A stretch of 64,000 bases of DNA from Agrobacterium tumefaciens (GCF_009649785.1 NZ_WJOK01000007.1:62001-126000), one strand, 5' to 3'. Shown: positions 26,589 through 35,611, counted from the stretch's first letter. A program made the numbers and translations. Notes: generated from the letters alone by a model not told the origin.

Positions 26589-29423
26589 TCAGAACTTCAC
26601 GTTCATCGTCGCGACAAAAGTGCGGCCCGGCGCGGTATAGGCACTGGCTGCCGGGATGTATTTGCGGTCGGTCAGGTTGTTGACCGCGAAACGAAGCGTC
26701 GCCTTTTCGTTGAAGGTATAGGAGCCGTATAGGTCCACCGTCGTGTAGGGATCGGTTACCTCCCGCAGATTACCCTCCGTATCGAGCGTCCGCGATTGTG
26801 TCGGCGTGACATGGTTGAGCCGCGCACCCAGAGAGAATTTTTCGTCGAAGAAACGCATGCCGCCATCGAGCGTCAGCTTCACCTTGGGCGCAACATCGCC
26901 CGGCCATGCGACAATCTCGCCGCTTGTCGTGGTGGTGCCGTTGGAAAATACCTGCGTGTTGTCCGGCCAGTCGGTCTTCAGCAGCGTCGCTGAGCCACCA
27001 AGCCAGAAGCTTCGCGCATCGTAATTGCCCTCGAATTCAAGGCCGCGCATATAGGTCGTGCCGTCGAGATTGACGAAGCTGGTATAGGTCCGATCCGCCA
27101 CCTGATCCGTAACGAGATAACCGAGAGCGATATAATCCTTAACCTCACGGCGAAAGGCGGCCATTTTGATGCGGACGGAATCGTTGTCCAGCAGCACGCC
27201 GTCAAAGCTCATATTCGCGCCGATTTCGTAGGTCGTCGCTTTTTCCGCGCGCAGGGACTGGTTCGGGGCGTATTCGTAGCCGGCCGAATCTCCAGGGCGT
27301 GCGCCGGCAAAAAAAGCCTCGAGAATTGTCGGCGGTCGCAGGCTCTGGGAATAGCTCGCATAAGGCCGGAACCAGTCAACGGGTTTCAGTTCTATCGTAG
27401 CGGACGGCAGCCAGGCACTGTAGGTACGGTCTATTTCCACGTCGTAAGAGGGATACTCCGTCGAATAAGTCGTATCAAAATACGTAGTTCCAGCATCCCG
27501 CCATTGGCCGTTGATGATTTCACCCCTGGTTGCAGGCCAGACGTTGTTCAGAGTGTTGCAGGAACCTGTCCTCTGTGTCGCAGTGAAAGTGCGACCACCA
27601 AATACACCCGTAGTGCAGATCGCGTAGACACGATCGTAAGTCGGCCGCGAGTATTGCGATACATAGGTGAGATAATTGTCTATCGCGCCTACAACACGGT
27701 TTGAACCCGTCGCAACAGTTACCTGATTGTAGTAAGTCGCCAATCCCTTCAGACGTGACCAGTCATAACGCACGCCGCCACTCAGCTTGATCCAATCGGC
27801 GGGCTCTAATTCGCCATTTACAAACAGACTGGCAACATCACGCCGTCCGGCAGGACTGAAAGCCGTATAGCTACTCGCGAACGAGGGGTTCTCGCTAATT
27901 GCGGAACTGGTGGCAATCGACGATGCAATATCCCGAAATGCTTCCCCACCATAATTCAAACTTAACGCACCCGCTTTTGTATCGAAGCGACTGGTGTTTT
28001 CGACACTGACGCCAAAACTGCGTAAGCCCATGTCAAGATTCGTCTCAGCGGCATACCCAATACGCTCTGCACGCAGTTCGTGCGTCATATTGTCGTTCAG
28101 CCACAACGAAGATTTGAAATCGATGAGTTCGCTTTCGGGGTCCCAGTCCAGCTTCGCGACGACGCTGTCGTTGCGTACACTTTCCCTGTCGACCACGGTG
28201 GACGCACCCTGAACAAAATCATTCTGCTGATGCATCCATGACAACGAAGTCTGCACATCCCCGAAGTCACCTTCGCCCTTGAAAAAGGTCGACCAACCGT
28301 CCCTGCCGAGCAGGTCCTTCATCGTCAAAGCGGTGCTTCGTGCCTCGCCTCTTGTTCCGATCTTGTATTCATCCATGATCGTGCGGCTGTAACCGGCAAC
28401 AAAGGAGAGAGGGCCATTCGGCTCACGAACTGCGGCCAGAACCGAACCCTGAAAATCGTAACCATTTGTGCCACGGGAGACATTCACCTCCGCCCCCTTG
28501 TTCGCACCCTCGGGGATCAGATCGGCGGCGCTGACGGTACGGAACTCGACCTTCCCGCCAAGCGAACCCGCGTTACCCGACCTCGCATTGGTTATTTTCT
28601 CGATCTCGACAGCACGGATAAAGGCAACATCGACGTAACCCTGCCCGGCGCTCGCGGTGTAACTCGTGGCCCCGCCGAAAGCTGCGCCACGCTGCGCATT
28701 CTGCCGCGCACCATCGATGGAGACGACCACGCGGCCGCTTTCCTGCAAGCCACGTATATTGGGCGAAACGGTCGGGAAGCTGCCGTTGCCCTCACCGGCG
28801 TAGACGCCGGAGACGCGGTTGAAGACATCGCGCGTGTTACGCACGCCGGCGGACTGGATCGCCTCGCGGCTGACGACGCTGACACTGGCGGGTGTTTCAT
28901 AAACCCAGTCGGGCGTTCCCTGATAACCGGTGCCGGCAATGGAATTGCGTCCGGTTTTTCCGGTCACTGTAATTTCTTCCAGAACGGTGGTGCCTTCCGC
29001 CTCGGAAAGATCGGCAGCGGCCTGGCCCGAGCCGATGACGACGGTTCTGCCACTTCCGGTAAACCGGAAATTCACGCCCGTGCCGGCCAGAAGCCGGGAC
29101 AGCGCATCCCGCACCGTAAAACTGCCGGTAACGGCATTGGTGCGCACATTGCCGGCGGACGGCGTGGCAAGCGTAACCTGCAGACCGGATTGCCGCCCGA
29201 AAACGCCGACAACGGAGGACAGCGGCTGGGCGGGAATATTAAAAGGCCGCGTTGCACCCTGCTCGCCACCGGAGCGCTGACCATTGGCGGCATTCGGTCC
29301 GCTCTGCGCAAAAGCCGGTACCGACATTGAAACGACCACCGCCGTTGTCGCCAAAAGCACGGTCATACGTGCCGGCTTTGCCGCGTTTTTCCCTGAACCG
29401 TTCATACGTATCTGGAGGCGCAT
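26589..29423 (-). CDS. hasR: TonB-dependent receptor with N-terminal signalling domain (HasR-like)
   Basis: A 944-residue outer-membrane receptor. It has a signal peptide ending near PAFA (residue 39), an STN signalling domain (about 52-125, FNIPAQPLSSVVGVFGRQSG), a TonB box area (TVLEEITVTG), a plug (about 165-290, including ETPASVSVVSREAIQ), then a beta-barrel ending in the aromatic residue of MNVKF. The STN domain matches the adjacent FecR/ECF pair, so ligand binding should trigger transcription. The barrel has LRPPTILEAFF and APNQSLRAEK in the places of the FRAP and NPNL boxes of haem receptors, but there is no histidine between them and only three in the whole protein. Two cysteines about 20 residues apart (in an external-loop-like, AT-richer segment) could form a disulfide. 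Its gene order fits hasR. Confidence 0.85.
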   Translation of the reverse strand: MRLQIRMNGSGKNAAKPARMTVLLATTAVVVSMSVPAFAQSGPNAANGQRSGGEQGATRPFNIPAQPLSSVVGVFGRQSGLQVTLATPSAGNVRTNAVTGSFTVRDALSRLLAGTGVNFRFTGSGRTVVIGSGQAAADLSEAEGTTVLEEITVTGKTGRNSIAGTGYQGTPDWVYETPASVSVVSREAIQSAGVRNTRDVFNRVSGVYAGEGNGSFPTVSPNIRGLQESGRVVVSIDGARQNAQRGAAFGGATSYTASAGQGYVDVAFIRAVEIEKITNARSGNAGSLGGKVEFRTVSAADLIPEGANKGAEVNVSRGTNGYDFQGSVLAAVREPNGPLSFVAGYSRTIMDEYKIGTRGEARSTALTMKDLLGRDGWSTFFKGEGDFGDVQTSLSWMHQQNDFVQGASTVVDRESVRNDSVVAKLDWDPESELIDFKSSLWLNDNMTHELRAERIGYAAETNLDMGLRSFGVSVENTSRFDTKAGALSLNYGGEAFRDIASSIATSSAISENPSFASSYTAFSPAGRRDVASLFVNGELEPADWIKLSGGVRYDWSRLKGLATYYNQVTVATGSNRVVGAIDNYLTYVSQYSRPTYDRVYAICTTGVFGGRTFTATQRTGSCNTLNNVWPATRGEIINGQWRDAGTTYFDTTYSTEYPSYDVEIDRTYSAWLPSATIELKPVDWFRPYASYSQSLRPPTILEAFFAGARPGDSAGYEYAPNQSLRAEKATTYEIGANMSFDGVLLDNDSVRIKMAAFRREVKDYIALGYLVTDQVADRTYTSFVNLDGTTYMRGLEFEGNYDARSFWLGGSATLLKTDWPDNTQVFSNGTTTTSGEIVAWPGDVAPKVKLTLDGGMRFFDEKFSLGARLNHVTPTQSRTLDTEGNLREVTDPYTTVDLYGSYTFNEKATLRFAVNNLTDRKYIPAASAYTAPGRTFVATMNVKF

Positions 29424-29483
29424 ACTGCTTTTGTCTTCCTGTCTTCGCTCCGGCTATATCTTGACCGGATTACTCAACAAAAA

Positions 29484-29508
29484 GACGATTGCCTCGGCGG
29501 TTTTTTTC
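29484..29508 (-). promoter_or_regulatory. Weak candidate ECF-sigma promoter of the receptor operon
   Basis: On the minus strand, GAAAA at 29508-29504 and CGTC at 29487-29484 are separated by 16 nt, resembling GGAAA/CGTC-type ECF promoters. They lie about 60 bp before the receptor ATG in the 148-bp gap after the FecR-like gene. The region is AT-rich, so chance matches are easy. Confidence 0.25.
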
Positions 29509-29571
29509 AGGGTTTCGGAGAATTTTTTATAAACGACTGAAAATAAATACGATTTTTTGTTTTATGGCGCT

Positions 29572-30567
29572 TCAGAAACGGGTGATGATGCGGGCAGTAT
29601 TGGCAATTGCATGAACCTTGCCCTTATAGGGTTCCACCAATGCTTCCAGCGCACGGTCCGGATCGCGAAGATTGTAGAAGCCAGTCACACGCTGCTCTGC
29701 AAGCGTCTTGTCCGCCATCGTCAGCCATGCGGGATGATACCGCTGGATTTGCTCGACGACAGAACCGATCGTCGCATCCACAACGTAAAGCTCGCCGTTG
29801 CGCCAGCCACCAATATCCTCGACGGGAACGGTCTCTTTCCGGATTGTACCGGAGGCGTCGACAACCAGCATCTCACCCGGCACCAGCCGCGTTGGTGGCG
29901 CGTTGCGGAAGGAAGCTTCCACGGAACCATGCGCAAGAGCGACTTGCGTCACGCCATCCGTCATGTCGACATCGAAAGCCGTGCCGAGCACTTGGACGGT
30001 CAGGTTTTTCGCCTCCACGACAAAGGGACGGTCGCTATCCGGCACGACATCAAAAAAAGCTTCGCCCTTCAGCACCTTCACATTACGGCGGCCATTGGCA
30101 AAATCAGTGGTAAGCGCACTTGCCGCGGCAAGCTGCACCCTGCTGCCGTCTTCAAGGGTTATGGTGCGGCTCTCTGCGGTACTGGTCTGATATTCGGCCT
30201 TGATATGGACGAAAAGCGTGGGAACGAACAGTACCGCAAGACAGAGAGACACTGCTGCCACCGCCATGCCGGCATAATGCCGCAAGGACCAGCGCCGTCG
30301 CGATGCCTGTTTTCCGGCAACGTCAGGCAGGTGCGGCGCGTCTTCCCAGAGGCTTTTTAAACCCGGCTCGACCAGACCGAGATTGCGCCAAGTCTTGCAT
30401 GTCCGCTCCCAGGCCAGACGATTTGCCGGCGAAGCAGCCAACCATTGATCAAATTCCGCCTTCAGCCTCGGTTCCGCCGAACCCGTCTGCAGGCGTATCA
30501 GCCAGTCGGCAGCCTCCTCCGCCTTCCCGGTCGGCAATGTTATTTTTTTATCGGGATCAATTGTCAT
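29572..30567 (-). CDS. hasS: FecR/HasS-type anti-sigma factor (transmembrane sensor)
   Basis: A 331-residue protein. The cytoplasmic N-terminal domain (about 1-90) contains the FecR opening EEAADWLIRLQTG with FDQWLAASPANRLAWE. One membrane helix (about 100-125, YAGMAVAAVSLCLAVLFVP) is followed by the periplasmic FecR domain (TITLEDGSRVQLAAASAL, then FVVEAKNLTVQVLGTAFDVD). It should hold the adjacent ECF sigma factor and receive the signal from the receptor STN domain. It follows the sigma gene by 111 bp. In this architecture it acts as both inhibitor and activator of the sigma factor. Confidence 0.92.
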   Translation of the reverse strand: MTIDPDKKITLPTGKAEEAADWLIRLQTGSAEPRLKAEFDQWLAASPANRLAWERTCKTWRNLGLVEPGLKSLWEDAPHLPDVAGKQASRRRWSLRHYAGMAVAAVSLCLAVLFVPTLFVHIKAEYQTSTAESRTITLEDGSRVQLAAASALTTDFANGRRNVKVLKGEAFFDVVPDSDRPFVVEAKNLTVQVLGTAFDVDMTDGVTQVALAHGSVEASFRNAPPTRLVPGEMLVVDASGTIRKETVPVEDIGGWRNGELYVVDATIGSVVEQIQRYHPAWLTMADKTLAEQRVTGFYNLRDPDRALEALVEPYKGKVHAIANTARIITRF

Positions 30568-30678
30568 TGAGCCGGTCAGTTCCTTTGACTGGGCGGAGGA
30601 GATGCCTCGTCTTCCGTGTTGCTATAAAGACGTTTGAGGGAGAACTTTTTTTCACAAGATGAAACAATAAAGGCTATT

Positions 30679-31179
30679 TTACTGCATTTCTTTGGTAATG
30701 GCGGCAATACTACTCTTAATCAGACGGTGGGCGCTAGCCACGGATACGCCGAGGTGACGGGCGATCTCTTCCATATTGTAACCGCCAAATCTATGCATTT
30801 CCAATGCCACACGCGCCTGGACCGGCAGAGAGGCCAAAATAATCTGCATCTGTCGGACCTCGTCGCAGAACAGGGCGTGCTCTTCTGGTGTGCCGTGACC
30901 CTGCGGTATGCCCCAGAACGGGGTATCGTCGGGACGCTCCCGCAGGTCCTGCCGGTTGCGGCGGCGATTATCGAGGGCGAGGTTGCGGACGATGCGGAAA
31001 AGATAGGATTTGAGGTTGGAGGGATTGCCGGAACCTTCGGGAACGAATTTCAGGAATGCCTCCTGAACCACGTCCTCCGCGTCCGCCCGCGACCCTAAAA
31101 TAAGCGTGGCGTATTTGATCAGGTCAACCCTGTGCGCGACGTAAGCGTTATAACGCTTGTCATCTTCCCGTATGCCCAT
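30679..31179 (-). CDS. hasI: ECF (FecI/HasI-type) sigma factor
   Basis: A 166-residue sigma-70 family protein. Region 2 shows ADAEDVVQEAFLKF with SYLFRIVRNLALDNRRR; region 4 ends with YNMEEIARHLGVSVASAHRL, the DNA-binding helix pair. Size and order (sigma, then FecR, then STN receptor) match cell-surface signalling systems of the fec/has type. Its promoter region carries a TGA-N9-TCA iron box at 31293-31307, so the whole cascade is likely repressed in iron excess. The AAA/TTT-rich upstream DNA contrasts with the flanking genes. Confidence 0.92.
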   Translation of the reverse strand: MGIREDDKRYNAYVAHRVDLIKYATLILGSRADAEDVVQEAFLKFVPEGSGNPSNLKSYLFRIVRNLALDNRRRNRQDLRERPDDTPFWGIPQGHGTPEEHALFCDEVRQMQIILASLPVQARVALEMHRFGGYNMEEIARHLGVSVASAHRLIKSSIAAITKEMQ

Positions 31180-31292
31180 GTCTCAACCGAGAGAAATTTC
31201 AAGGATAAACGAAACTGCAAGCCCCCAAACGACAAAGCAGTTTTCCCGTCTAAACCTCTAGCACCCAAACTCTCGACCGAACAGCTATTTCA

Positions 31293-31307
31293 TGACTATT
31301 ATTATCA
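31293..31307. promoter_or_regulatory. Candidate iron-responsive operator (IRO box) of the sigma gene
   Basis: TGACTATTATTATCA matches TGA-N9-TCA, the RirA-type IRO consensus of rhizobia. It stands 114 bp upstream of the ECF sigma start in a 209-bp AT-rich gap that holds no gene. It shares the TGACTAT half with the box at 35612-35626. Confidence 0.5.
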
Positions 31308-31388
31308 AGAATTTGTGCGGTCGCGGGTCCTGCAACAGCCAGAGACTCGCAGACCCGGCGGCAGGCGCGGCCGGGCCCTGTGATAGCG

Positions 31389-32141
31389 TCAGATAGCGCC
31401 GTCGACTATAACCATCGGCCTGCCCTGCGAACAGGGTTCGATACGCGCATCGATGCGGTAGATATCGCGCAGCATGGCCGGAGTTATCACCGTCTCGGTG
31501 CTGCCGCTCACCACCATTTCGCCGCGCGCGATCACCATCGTATTCTCGCAATAACGAAGCGCATGATTGAGGTCGTGCAGGGCGATCAGCACGATCATGC
31601 CAGTCTTCTGGGCAAGGTCGGTCACAAACCCCAGAACCTCGACCTGCCGGTGGAGGTCGAGAGCAGATGTCGGCTCGTCCATCAACAGTACCTCCGGCTT
31701 GCGGGCCAGCGCCTGCGCCAGGGACACAAGCTGCCGCTGACCGCCAGACAATTCGCCGAGCCCCCGGAAGGCGAGATCGTGGATTTTCAGCGCCTTGAGA
31801 ATGGCGTCGATCTCAAACAGCTCATCGTCGTGAACACGCCACCCGCCGCCCTGCTTGGCGGACAGAAGCACGGATTCGTAAACCGTCAGCACGGCGTTGG
31901 CGCCGGTGTCCTGCGGCATGTAGCAGATGGCCCGGTTGCCGCGTGCCGTATCTGACAACTCGACAAGCCCGGGACCGGAGATCAGGCTGGCGATGCGCTT
32001 GAAAAGCGTGGACTTGCCGGCAGCGTTCGGGCCAATAACCGCCGTGACACTGCCGCTTTCCAGCGTATCGATGCCGACCTTGGAGAGAACAGTCGTGCGG
32101 CCGTAGGCAGCGCCGACATCCTTCAATGCGAGCGCTACCAT
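31389..32141 (-). CDS. Iron-chelate/haem-type ABC transporter ATPase (FecE/HmuV class)
   Basis: A 250-residue single-domain ATPase with Walker A GPNAAGKS near 37-44, signature LSGGQRQL, and Walker [19 protein letters not shown]. The H-loop IALHDLNHALRYC is of the FecE/BtuD form. It overlaps the permease gene by 7 bp and is the last gene of the operon starting at 35566. It powers uptake of a ferric chelate, haem or similar. Its stop is followed by a GC-rich imperfect hairpin around 31352-31377. Confidence 0.92.
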   Translation of the reverse strand: MVALALKDVGAAYGRTTVLSKVGIDTLESGSVTAVIGPNAAGKSTLFKRIASLISGPGLVELSDTARGNRAICYMPQDTGANAVLTVYESVLLSAKQGGGWRVHDDELFEIDAILKALKIHDLAFRGLGELSGGQRQLVSLAQALARKPEVLLMDEPTSALDLHRQVEVLGFVTDLAQKTGMIVLIALHDLNHALRYCENTMVIARGEMVVSGSTETVITPAMLRDIYRIDARIEPCSQGRPMVIVDGAI

Positions 32142-33202
32142 GCGCGTCTCCTGTTGCCGAAAATGAGCGCGAAAAAGAACGGTACGCCAACCAGCGCCGT
32201 GATGACGCCGATTGGCAGAATTGCGCCGGGAATGAGGATTTTGCTGATAACAGAGGTCGCCGACAGCAGCAGCGCCCCGCAGATCACCGAGCCCGGCAGG
32301 AAGAACCGCTGATCTTCGCCCACCACCATGCGGGCTATGTGCGGGCCGACAAGCCCGACGAAACCGATGGTACCAACGAAAGAAACCGGAATCGCGGCCA
32401 GAAGGCTGACCGTCAGCATGGTCTGCAGCCGCAGCCGACGCACATTGATGCCCATGCTGGCTGCCTTGTCGTCACCCAGCCGAAGCGCCGTCAGCGCCCA
32501 TGCGTTGCGCATGAACATCGGCACCGTAACGAGAAGAATACCACCGGTGATATAGACCTTTTCCCACGTGGCCTTGGTAAGGCTGCCCATGGTCCAGAAA
32601 ACGACGGCGGCGAGCGCCTGTTCGGAAGCCAGATATTCAAGCAGCGACAATGCGGCATTGAAGGTGAACACCAGCGCGATGCCGAGAAGGACGATAGTCT
32701 CCACGGTTACGCCGCGCATCGTCGAGGCAAAATGAATGAACAGGGCGGCAATCATCGCCATGATGAAGGCGTTGATCGGCACCATGTACTGGACGGCACC
32801 GGGAAAGATCGCAACGCCGCCAACAAGGGCCAGCGCGGCGCCGAAACTGGCAGCGGCCGAAATGCCGAGCGTAAACGGACTGGCGAGAGGATTGGACAGG
32901 ATGGTCTGCATCTGTGCGCCCGCAACCGAAAGCGACGCGCCGACGGTGACCGCCATCAGCGCAATCGGCATGCGGATATCCCATATCACCACCCGAAGCT
33001 GGTTTGCAGCAGCAGCCGGATCGGCAATCGTCGCCAGAACTTCTGATATCGTGTAGCGCGCCGGACCAAGTGCCATGTCGGCAGCCATACTGAAACAAAG
33101 GGCGATGAAAAGCCCGAAGAGAATAACGATCCTTCGTGCGGCAAGGGCGCGATATTGATCGCGCCCACTCACGCCAACGGCGATTTCATTCAACGAACTC
33201 AT
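32135..33202 (-). CDS. Iron-chelate-type ABC transporter permease (FecCD family)
   Basis: A 355-residue integral membrane protein of the FecCD/BtuC family. GPARYTISEVL follows the first helix, and RLPALLAA-like family spacing is replaced by IRMPIALMAVTVGASLSVAG. NPLASPFTLGISAAASFGA and GFVGLVGPHIARMVVG are the usual signatures. About nine or ten membrane helices are expected, functioning as a homodimer because only one permease gene is present. The ATGA overlap with the binding-protein gene at 33199-34338 shows coupling. Confidence 0.94.
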   Translation of the reverse strand: MSSLNEIAVGVSGRDQYRALAARRIVILFGLFIALCFSMAADMALGPARYTISEVLATIADPAAAANQLRVVIWDIRMPIALMAVTVGASLSVAGAQMQTILSNPLASPFTLGISAAASFGAALALVGGVAIFPGAVQYMVPINAFIMAMIAALFIHFASTMRGVTVETIVLLGIALVFTFNAALSLLEYLASEQALAAVVFWTMGSLTKATWEKVYITGGILLVTVPMFMRNAWALTALRLGDDKAASMGINVRRLRLQTMLTVSLLAAIPVSFVGTIGFVGLVGPHIARMVVGEDQRFFLPGSVICGALLLSATSVISKILIPGAILPIGVITALVGVPFFFALIFGNRRRAW

Positions 33203-34338
33203 TCATTCGAACCTTTTTCGAGGGATGCGAAGTAGCCCGGCTTGTAGGTGACGGGCAGGAATTTCCGGTGAAATTCCTCAAAATTCTTCTCGGGATTGAG
33301 ATCGGCGAAGAGCTCGGGATGGAACCATTTGGCGAATTGCTGAATCGGAAAGAACTCGTAGGGCGCGCCGTAGAACTGGTGCCAGACGGCATGGACATTA
33401 CCTTGTTTGACAGCCTTCAGTTCCGGAAACGGCGTGCGCTTCATCAGGTTTGCCAGTCTTTTCCGGGAAAGAGCCATGTCGGCTCCGCGTCCAACGGGAA
33501 CGAACTGGTTGATATCGGATTCAGCTGCCCAGTTTGAGCCGGTTACGATGACATGATCCGGATCGGCAACGACGAGCTGCTCGGGATTGAGATCGCCGAA
33601 CGTCGTCTTGATGATGCCGTCGGCAATATTATGGCCGCCAGCGAGATCGACCATCGCGCCGAAATTGACCGGGCCGAAGGTGCGGCAGCAATTGTCCTCA
33701 CCGGAAATGCCGGGCGCGCGCTCGATGAAGACGCCGGGACGCTTCAGGTCCTTGACGCTGGCTAGCCGGTCGGTCACGCGGGCGATTTCTGCACGGCGAT
33801 AGGCGATGAATTCCTTTGCACGCTCTTGCGCGCCAAACATTTTCCCGAGAATTTCAATCGAGGCTTCGCTGTTCTTTTCGGGATCGATACGAAAATCGAG
33901 ATAGACGATCTTGATTCCGGCGGCGGCGGCCTTCTCTTCGAAACCACTTTCCTTGGCGGATTTTTCCGCTTCCAGATTGAGGGTGATCACGTCAGGCGAA
34001 AGGGTAATGGCCGTTTCCAGACTGAAATCGCCCTGCGGCACATAACCGAAGCGCGGCAGTTTTTCGATCTGCGGAAAGCGCTCGACATAGGCGGCGTAGC
34101 TGTCAGGGTCCTTCTTGAGGAGATCGTCACGCCAGCCGACAATGGTGTCGAAGGTCTGGTCGCCCTTAAGCGCCGCGATGACGTGGATCTGGCGCGCCTC
34201 ACCGACGATGACACGTTTGACCGGCAGGTCCAGCTCGACCTTGCGTCCGGTGACATCGGTGATTTCTCCGGCATAAGCCGGCAAAGCGAGAAAAGACAAA
34301 GCCAGCACCGCAAGATGCCTGAGAGCGTTAAGCCGCAT
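33199..34338 (-). CDS. FecB/TroA-like ABC substrate-binding protein, copy 1 of a tandem pair
   Basis: A 379-residue periplasmic protein. ATG 34338 (MRLNALRHLAVLALSFLALP, cleaved after AYA) has AGAGGA upstream; a longer open frame to 34422 would put 28 residues before the signal peptide and cross the stem-loop, so I reject it. It contains DVTGRKVELDLPVKRVIVGE, paired cysteines (DNCCRTFG) and AVWHQFYGAPYEF. All of these recur in the upstream paralogue (34433-35566). Such conserved Cys-Cys and His-x-x-Phe-Tyr could bind metal or haem; this is inference. Confidence 0.9.
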   Translation of the reverse strand: MRLNALRHLAVLALSFLALPAYAGEITDVTGRKVELDLPVKRVIVGEARQIHVIAALKGDQTFDTIVGWRDDLLKKDPDSYAAYVERFPQIEKLPRFGYVPQGDFSLETAITLSPDVITLNLEAEKSAKESGFEEKAAAAGIKIVYLDFRIDPEKNSEASIEILGKMFGAQERAKEFIAYRRAEIARVTDRLASVKDLKRPGVFIERAPGISGEDNCCRTFGPVNFGAMVDLAGGHNIADGIIKTTFGDLNPEQLVVADPDHVIVTGSNWAAESDINQFVPVGRGADMALSRKRLANLMKRTPFPELKAVKQGNVHAVWHQFYGAPYEFFPIQQFAKWFHPELFADLNPEKNFEEFHRKFLPVTYKPGYFASLEKGSNE

Positions 34339-34367
34339 GAGAAATCCTCTTATTTCCAAAAGAAAAT

Positions 34368-34395
34368 GATGAAGCCGCATGGCTGCGGCTTCATC
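34368..34395 (-). terminator. Stem-loop with T-rich tail between the two tandem binding-protein genes
   Basis: Perfect 11-bp inverted repeat (34368-34378 with 34385-34395, 6-nt loop). In the minus direction it is followed at once by ATTTTCTTTT. It lies between the upstream and downstream binding-protein genes. It looks like a partial (leaky) rho-independent terminator, lowering expression of copy 1, permease and ATPase relative to copy 2. Confidence 0.7.
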
Positions 34396-34432
34396 CATCG
34401 ATCGGACGGCGCTCCCCTTCACCGTCCCTGTC

Positions 34433-35566
34433 TTATTTCGTGTCCTTCAGCGACACAAAGTAACCGGGCTTGTAGTCGAGAGGCAGGAAGCGGGCATGCA
34501 GCTCCTTGAAGGTCGCCTCGGGGTCGAGATCCTTAAAGAGGTCCGGGTGCAGCCACTTGGCGATTTCCTGAATGGCCACGAACTGATACGGGTTGTTGTA
34601 GAACTGGTGCCAGATAGCGTGGACATTGCCGTTCTTGACCGCCTGTACCCCGGTGAAAGCCGGGCGCTTGGTCAGGTTTTCAAGCTTGCGGTGGGCTTCC
34701 TTCATATCCGCGCCATAACCGACACCGACCCAGTTGCCGCCGGGAACATAACCGTTCCAGTTGCCACCCGTGATGATGATCTGTTCCGGATTGGAGGCGA
34801 TGATCTGTTCCGGATTGACGTTGCCGAACGTGCCGGGAATGATGTCCTTGGCCATGTTGATGCCGCCGGCGAGTTCGACCATCTTGCCGAAATTCTCGTT
34901 GCCGAAGGACATGCAGCAATCGTCGGAATAACCGCCGGCGCGTTCGACGAACACGACGGGCTTCTTCGGATTGGCCTTTTCGAGCGTATCGGTGACCTTG
35001 GCGATGGAGTCCGCGCGGAACTTGATGAAGTCCTCGGCGATCTTTTCCTTGCCGGTCAGCTGGCCCATCAGACGCATGCTCGGCTCGGTGTTTTCCATCG
35101 GCTTTTCGCGGAAGTCGACGTAAACAAGCGGGATGCCGACCTTTTCGAGCTTCTCGATGTAACCGGCCTCCTGCGTCGCGGTCTTCGCGTCGATGTTCAT
35201 CAGGATCACGTCTGGCTTCAGCGAAATGGCCTGCTCGATGTCGAAGGTGCCGTCTTTCATGCCGCCAAAGGTCGGCAGCTTGGCAATATCAGGGTACTTG
35301 GCAAGATAGGCCGCATAGGTTTCCGGGTCGGCTTTCGCCAGGTCGTCGCGCCAGCCGACAACGTGCTGGAAAGGGTTTTCCTTGTCGAGCGCCGCCAGGA
35401 AATAGATCTGACGGCCTTCGCCGAGGATCACATGCGAAACGGGCACATTGACTTCCACGTCGCGGCCGGTCACATCCTTGACGGTGACCTTTTCGGCCAA
35501 TGCAGGCCACGCTGCGGATACGAGAAGGCCAAGGGCAAGTGCCGCGGATTTGGCTGAGATGCGCAT
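34433..35566 (-). CDS. FecB/TroA-like ABC substrate-binding protein, copy 2 (first gene of operon)
   Basis: A 377-residue paralogue of the next gene, with a signal peptide (MRISAKSAALALGLLVSAAW, cleaved after ALA). It shares DVTGRDVEVNVPVSHVILGE, the paired cysteines (DDCCMSFG), AIWHQFYNNPYQF and DYKPGYF with copy 1. It differs in the middle, including a repeated NPEQIIASNPEQIIITGG stretch. It is 46 bp downstream of a TGA-N9-TCA iron box and is the first gene of the operon, so it should be the most expressed. A heme, siderophore or metal ligand is expected; specificity cannot be read from sequence. Confidence 0.9.
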   Translation of the reverse strand: MRISAKSAALALGLLVSAAWPALAEKVTVKDVTGRDVEVNVPVSHVILGEGRQIYFLAALDKENPFQHVVGWRDDLAKADPETYAAYLAKYPDIAKLPTFGGMKDGTFDIEQAISLKPDVILMNIDAKTATQEAGYIEKLEKVGIPLVYVDFREKPMENTEPSMRLMGQLTGKEKIAEDFIKFRADSIAKVTDTLEKANPKKPVVFVERAGGYSDDCCMSFGNENFGKMVELAGGINMAKDIIPGTFGNVNPEQIIASNPEQIIITGGNWNGYVPGGNWVGVGYGADMKEAHRKLENLTKRPAFTGVQAVKNGNVHAIWHQFYNNPYQFVAIQEIAKWLHPDLFKDLDPEATFKELHARFLPLDYKPGYFVSLKDTK

Positions 35567-35611
35567 CGGATATTGCTCTCCAGTGTTGACTGGCGCGGCT
35601 GTATTATTTTC

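Noticed and set aside
31352..31377. Terminator after the iron-type ATPase gene
   Set aside because: The hairpin is imperfect with a long loop and no T-run; support is too weak for a separate feature.
34379..35557. Plus-strand open frame of 392 codons
   Set aside because: It mirrors almost exactly the second FecB-type binding protein, which has signal peptide, family motifs and operon context.
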